From: Candidatus Omnitrophota bacterium
GTDB taxonomy: Bacteria > Omnitrophota > Gorgyraeia > 2-02-FULL-51-18 > JAGOUK01
Reading direction: 5' to 3'
DNA length: 8,998 bases
Assembly (NCBI GenBank): GCA_020058965.1
Contig: JAGVCY010000115.1
Location: 1-8,998, forward strand
Shown here: positions 4,836-8,998 of the stretch, piece after piece
Layout: each line of letters starts with the position of its first letter
Numbering within the stretch: position 1 is the stretch's first letter
The notes under the pieces: generated by a model
Told to the model about the DNA's origin: nothing
What the model saw: only the letters and a program-made list of their open reading frames with translations
The model's database searches: none
Program-made: the position numbers and the translations under genes

Positions 4836-5645
4836 TTGAAGCAGGCCGTTCCGCTCGATAAAACGCTCGAAGATTTGGTCGCGCTTGCCCGGTCCGCGGG
4901 CCGGGCGGTCATGGCGCATTATAAAAATCCGCGTGTGCTCAGCCATAAAAGCGACAATTCCCCTCTGACACAGGCCGATCTGGATGCCAACCGCATCATC
5001 GTGGCCGGTCTCCAAAAAATGAAGCCGCGCTGGCCGATTGTTTCGGAAGAGTTGCCCATCCCCGCGCCGAGCGTCCGGCGGAAGTGGACTTCATTTTGGC
5101 TGGTGGATCCGGTGGATGGAACCAAGGAATTTCTAGACCGTACGGGGCATTTTACGATCAACATCGGCCTGATACGGGGCGATCGTCCGGTTGCGGGTGT
5201 CGTTTTTGCACCGGCCCTTGATCTTATCTATTTTGGCAGCGAGCGGTCCGGCTCCTGGAAAATTGAGGGGCAATTCGGGCGGCAAGCCATTTATCCGAAG
5301 CTGCCGTTGCCGGGCGAAACGGTTCGTGTGCTCGTCAGCCGCCGGCATGACTCGGAAGCCGCTCTGCGGCGGTTGGGTCATCTGAAAAACATCGTGTGCC
5401 AAAAAGTGGGAAGTTCGCTCAAATTTGGTTTGATGGCGGAGGGGCGGGCGCATGCGTACACGCGGTTTGGACCGACTTCGGAATGGGACACGGCCGCCGG
5501 CGATGCCGTCTGGAGATACGCGACCGCGGACGGGACGGCGAATCGTTCGTCGCTGAAGTACAATAAGCCGAGGTTGAAGAACTCGGCTTTTTTAATTGGA
5601 TGGTATCCGAAAAATGCCCGCACCAAAAAAAACAAAAATAATTAA
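4836..5645 (+). CDS. cysQ: 3'(2'),5'-bisphosphate nucleotidase, CysQ-type inositol monophosphatase family
   Basis: Mg2+-dependent phosphatase that probably converts PAP (or PAPS) to AMP (or APS), clearing the inhibitory by-product of PAPS-dependent sulfotransfer. From TTG 4836 it has 269 residues, close to CysQ length. Visible motifs are DNSPLTQAD (40-48), PIVSEE (67-72), the metal-binding DPVDGTKEF (91-99) and WDTAAGDA (217-224), with GSSLKFGLMAEG in front of the last. TTG 4836 gives a normal family N-terminus and begins 7 bp after the SxtK-like stop, but lacks a ribosome binding site. ATG 4782 is the alternative; it would overlap that gene and add 18 unfamiliar residues. The usual C-terminal motif (YNKP...NSAFLIGWYP) is followed by a basic tail in the overlap with the next gene. 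A terminator-like hairpin lies inside the 3' end. Inositol monophosphatase is a less likely reading. Confidence 0.85.
   Translation: MKQAVPLDKTLEDLVALARSAGRAVMAHYKNPRVLSHKSDNSPLTQADLDANRIIVAGLQKMKPRWPIVSEELPIPAPSVRRKWTSFWLVDPVDGTKEFLDRTGHFTINIGLIRGDRPVAGVVFAPALDLIYFGSERSGSWKIEGQFGRQAIYPKLPLPGETVRVLVSRRHDSEAALRRLGHLKNIVCQKVGSSLKFGLMAEGRAHAYTRFGPTSEWDTAAGDAVWRYATADGTANRSSLKYNKPRLKNSAFLIGWYPKNARTKKNKNN
5565..5593 (+). terminator. Intrinsic-terminator-like hairpin inside the cysQ 3' end
   Basis: AAGCCGAG (5565-5572) pairs perfectly with CTCGGCTT (5582-5589) around a 9-nt loop, followed by T to 5593, six Ts in a row from 5588. In form it is a good rho-independent terminator, yet it lies about 50 nt before the cysQ stop codon. 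It encodes part of the conserved CysQ C-terminus, so it may be a partial attenuator for the genes behind it, or chance. Confidence 0.55.
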
Positions 5646-6072
5646 TAATTCGGGTCGATTGGGCAAAAAAACCAGCGCGGTCGGTTTGGCCAAGAACCGA
5701 CGCTCGTCCAAATCCACCAAAGCTGTCAAACCCGCTAAGCGAGCAAAGCCGGCGCGCCCATCCGGTAGCGCCAACCCAAAAGCGTCCGCATTTCCCAAAC
5801 GCCTGGAAGTCGTTTACAAGGGCCGCGTTCAGGGCGTGGGATTCAGGTTTAATGTTGAAAAAGTCGCCCTTCAATGCGGCGTTACCGGCTGGGTCAGGAA
5901 TGAAAATAACGGTGATGTCCATGTGGTGGCGGAGGGGCCCGAATCCGCCCTGAACGAGCTCTTGGAGGCGGTCCGTCAAAGCCCCGTAGGGCGGTTCGTC
6001 GGCCGCGAGCAAGTGCGCTGGGAAATATTTAAGCACGAATTTAGCGATTTCAAGATCGAATACCATTTCTAG
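5614..6072 (+). CDS. acyP: Acylphosphatase with a long basic N-terminal extension
   Basis: Acylphosphatase hydrolyses the carboxyl-phosphate bond of small acyl phosphates. The catalytic domain occupies about residues 62-152 of 152. It shows signature 1, YKGRVQGVGFRF, with the phosphate-binding Arg78, and signature 2, GWVRNENNGDVHVVAEG, with catalytic Asn96, so it should be active. The first about 61 residues are unusual: rich in Lys, Arg, Ala, Pro and Ser, without hydrophobic segments, resembling a disordered histone-H1-like tail or an interdomain linker; free-standing acylphosphatases are about 90 residues. ATG 5614 is preferred; TTG 5596 and TTG 5659 are alternatives, none with a clear ribosome binding site. 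It overlaps cysQ by 32 bp in another frame. Carbamoyl phosphate is a possible substrate class and a carbamoyltransferase lies upstream, but a functional tie is speculative. Confidence 0.86.
   Translation: MPAPKKTKIINNSGRLGKKTSAVGLAKNRRSSKSTKAVKPAKRAKPARPSGSANPKASAFPKRLEVVYKGRVQGVGFRFNVEKVALQCGVTGWVRNENNGDVHVVAEGPESALNELLEAVRQSPVGRFVGREQVRWEIFKHEFSDFKIEYHF
5625..5632 (+). other. A8 homopolymer within the cysQ/acylphosphatase overlap
   Basis: Eight consecutive A (5625-5632), then C and five more A, lie where cysQ and the acylphosphatase frame overlap. Loss of one A in the transcript, or a +1 ribosomal shift, would join CysQ to the basic tail and acylphosphatase domain in one polypeptide. Runs of this length are known sites of polymerase slippage and also of sequencing error. 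Confidence 0.5.
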
Positions 6073-6088
6073 CCTTTAATTGTTTCAC

Positions 6089-6097
6089 TGCTAAAAT
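6089..6097 (+). promoter_or_regulatory. Extended -10 promoter of ligA, possibly giving a leaderless mRNA
   Basis: TGCTAAAAT at 6089-6097 fits an extended -10 (TGn plus TAAAAT, one mismatch to TATAAT) in an AT-rich stretch between acyP and ligA. Transcription would be expected to start about 6103, the A of the ligA ATG. No good -35 is visible. No Shine-Dalgarno sequence precedes ligA, consistent with a leaderless transcript. Confidence 0.42.
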
Positions 6098-6099
6098 GA

Positions 6100-8615
<2,516 letters not shown>

Positions 8616-8628
8616 GGATCGTCTCGCA

Positions 8629-8998
8629 ATGACGCGGGAGTCGGGGCCGATGAGTTCGGACATCAAGATGTTCCTGGAGCATCTCACGGTCGAGCGGGGA
8701 CTTTCCCGCAACACACTTCTGGCCTACGAGCGGGATCTGATCCGGTATGTGCTGTTTTTGTCCAAGGAGCGCTCGCGGTCCGGGTTCGCGCAGGTCGCGG
8801 TCGAGGATGTGCAGAAGTTTTTGTGGTCCGAAAAGGACCGCGGTCTCACCGCATCGAGTATCGCGCGGGAGCTGGTCGCGGTGCGGGTGTTGCATCGCTT
8901 TTTGGAAGCCGAAGGCAGTATTCCGGAAGATGTGACGCGGCTCGTCGATACGCCCAAAATATTGAAGGGTTTGCCGGAAAGTCTTTCGCGCCCTGAAA
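8629..8998 (+). CDS. xerD: Tyrosine recombinase XerC/XerD type (5' part, cut by window end)
   Basis: N-terminal 123 residues of a probable site-specific tyrosine recombinase of the XerC/XerD family, which resolves chromosome dimers at dif. What is visible is the SAM-like core-binding domain: FLEHLTVERGLSRNTLLAYERDLIRYVLFL (about 15-44), an EDVQKFLW helix, and GLTASSIARELVAVRVLHRFL followed by PEDVTRLVDTPKILKGLPESL, which leads into the catalytic domain. The catalytic Arg, Lys, His and Tyr residues lie beyond the window, so activity cannot be judged. Starts at 8629 (TGAGGA at 8613-8618) and 8650 (GGGAG at 8636-8640, 9 nt away, giving MSSDIKMFLEHL) are both plausible. XerC and XerD cannot be told apart from this part; the housekeeping context argues against a phage integrase. 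It begins 13 bp after the lipoprotein stop. Confidence 0.87.
   Translation, partial: MTRESGPMSSDIKMFLEHLTVERGLSRNTLLAYERDLIRYVLFLSKERSRSGFAQVAVEDVQKFLWSEKDRGLTASSIARELVAVRVLHRFLEAEGSIPEDVTRLVDTPKILKGLPESLSRPE

Noticed and set aside
4588..4839. 83-codon + strand frame across the end of the SxtJ-like gene and the SxtK-like gene
   Set aside because: It overlaps both genes in another frame, lacks a ribosome binding site and has no membrane or domain features; the 52-codon frame at 4670 is far better supported.
5419..6066. Open frame of 215 codons on the - strand across cysQ and acyP
   Set aside because: It is antisense to the catalytic motifs of both enzymes and has no recognisable domain or ribosome binding site.

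Overview
The window (about 58% GC by eye) is a stretch of bacterial chromosome with every recognised gene on the + strand. Tight packing, ATGA start/stop overlaps, several non-ATG or uncertain starts and the mix of families recall uncultured Gram-negative-type lineages such as Omnitrophota. That placement is an impression from gene content, not a phylogenetic result. A lipoprotein with a signal peptide, two small multi-membrane proteins and a zinc-type anti-sigma factor fit a diderm or related bacterium.

Layout. (1) 54-2039: an L-aspartate dehydrogenase-like gene (NAD precursor supply), then an ECF-like sigma factor whose stop overlaps the start of a membrane anti-sigma-like protein with an HxxxCxxC zinc motif. 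(2) 2035-2415: a perfect 12-bp tandem repeat, an extended -10 promoter, a tRNA-Pro(CGG) with encoded CCA, a symmetric 106-nt inverted repeat that begins on the last base of that CCA, and three copies of a 21-bp GC-rich hairpin unit. (3) 2419-4828: a three-gene cassette of a NodU/CmcH-type carbamoyltransferase, an SxtJ-like membrane protein and a 52-residue SxtK/DUF5989-like membrane protein, matching the order sxtI-sxtJ-sxtK of saxitoxin clusters. (4) 4836-6072: a CysQ-type 3'(2'),5'-bisphosphate nucleotidase and an acylphosphatase with a long Lys/Ala/Pro-rich N-terminal tail; the two genes overlap by 32 bp across an A8 run, and a terminator-like hairpin lies inside the cysQ 3' end. (5) 6103-8998: complete NAD-dependent DNA ligase (ligA), a small lipoprotein overlapping it by 4 bp, and the 5' part of a XerC/XerD-type tyrosine recombinase cut by the window edge.

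How the genes may work together: the sigma/anti-sigma pair is a self-contained regulatory module. The carbamoyltransferase cassette probably modifies a small molecule or glycan at or near the membrane; its substrate cannot be read from here. CysQ removes PAP, the by-product of PAPS-dependent sulfation or sulfate assimilation, so carbamoylation and sulfation could be linked, but that is only a hypothesis. ligA and xer are housekeeping DNA functions. The most interesting parts are the repeat-rich tRNA/cassette junction, the SxtI-J-K-like trio with its tiny third protein, and the cysQ/acylphosphatase junction.
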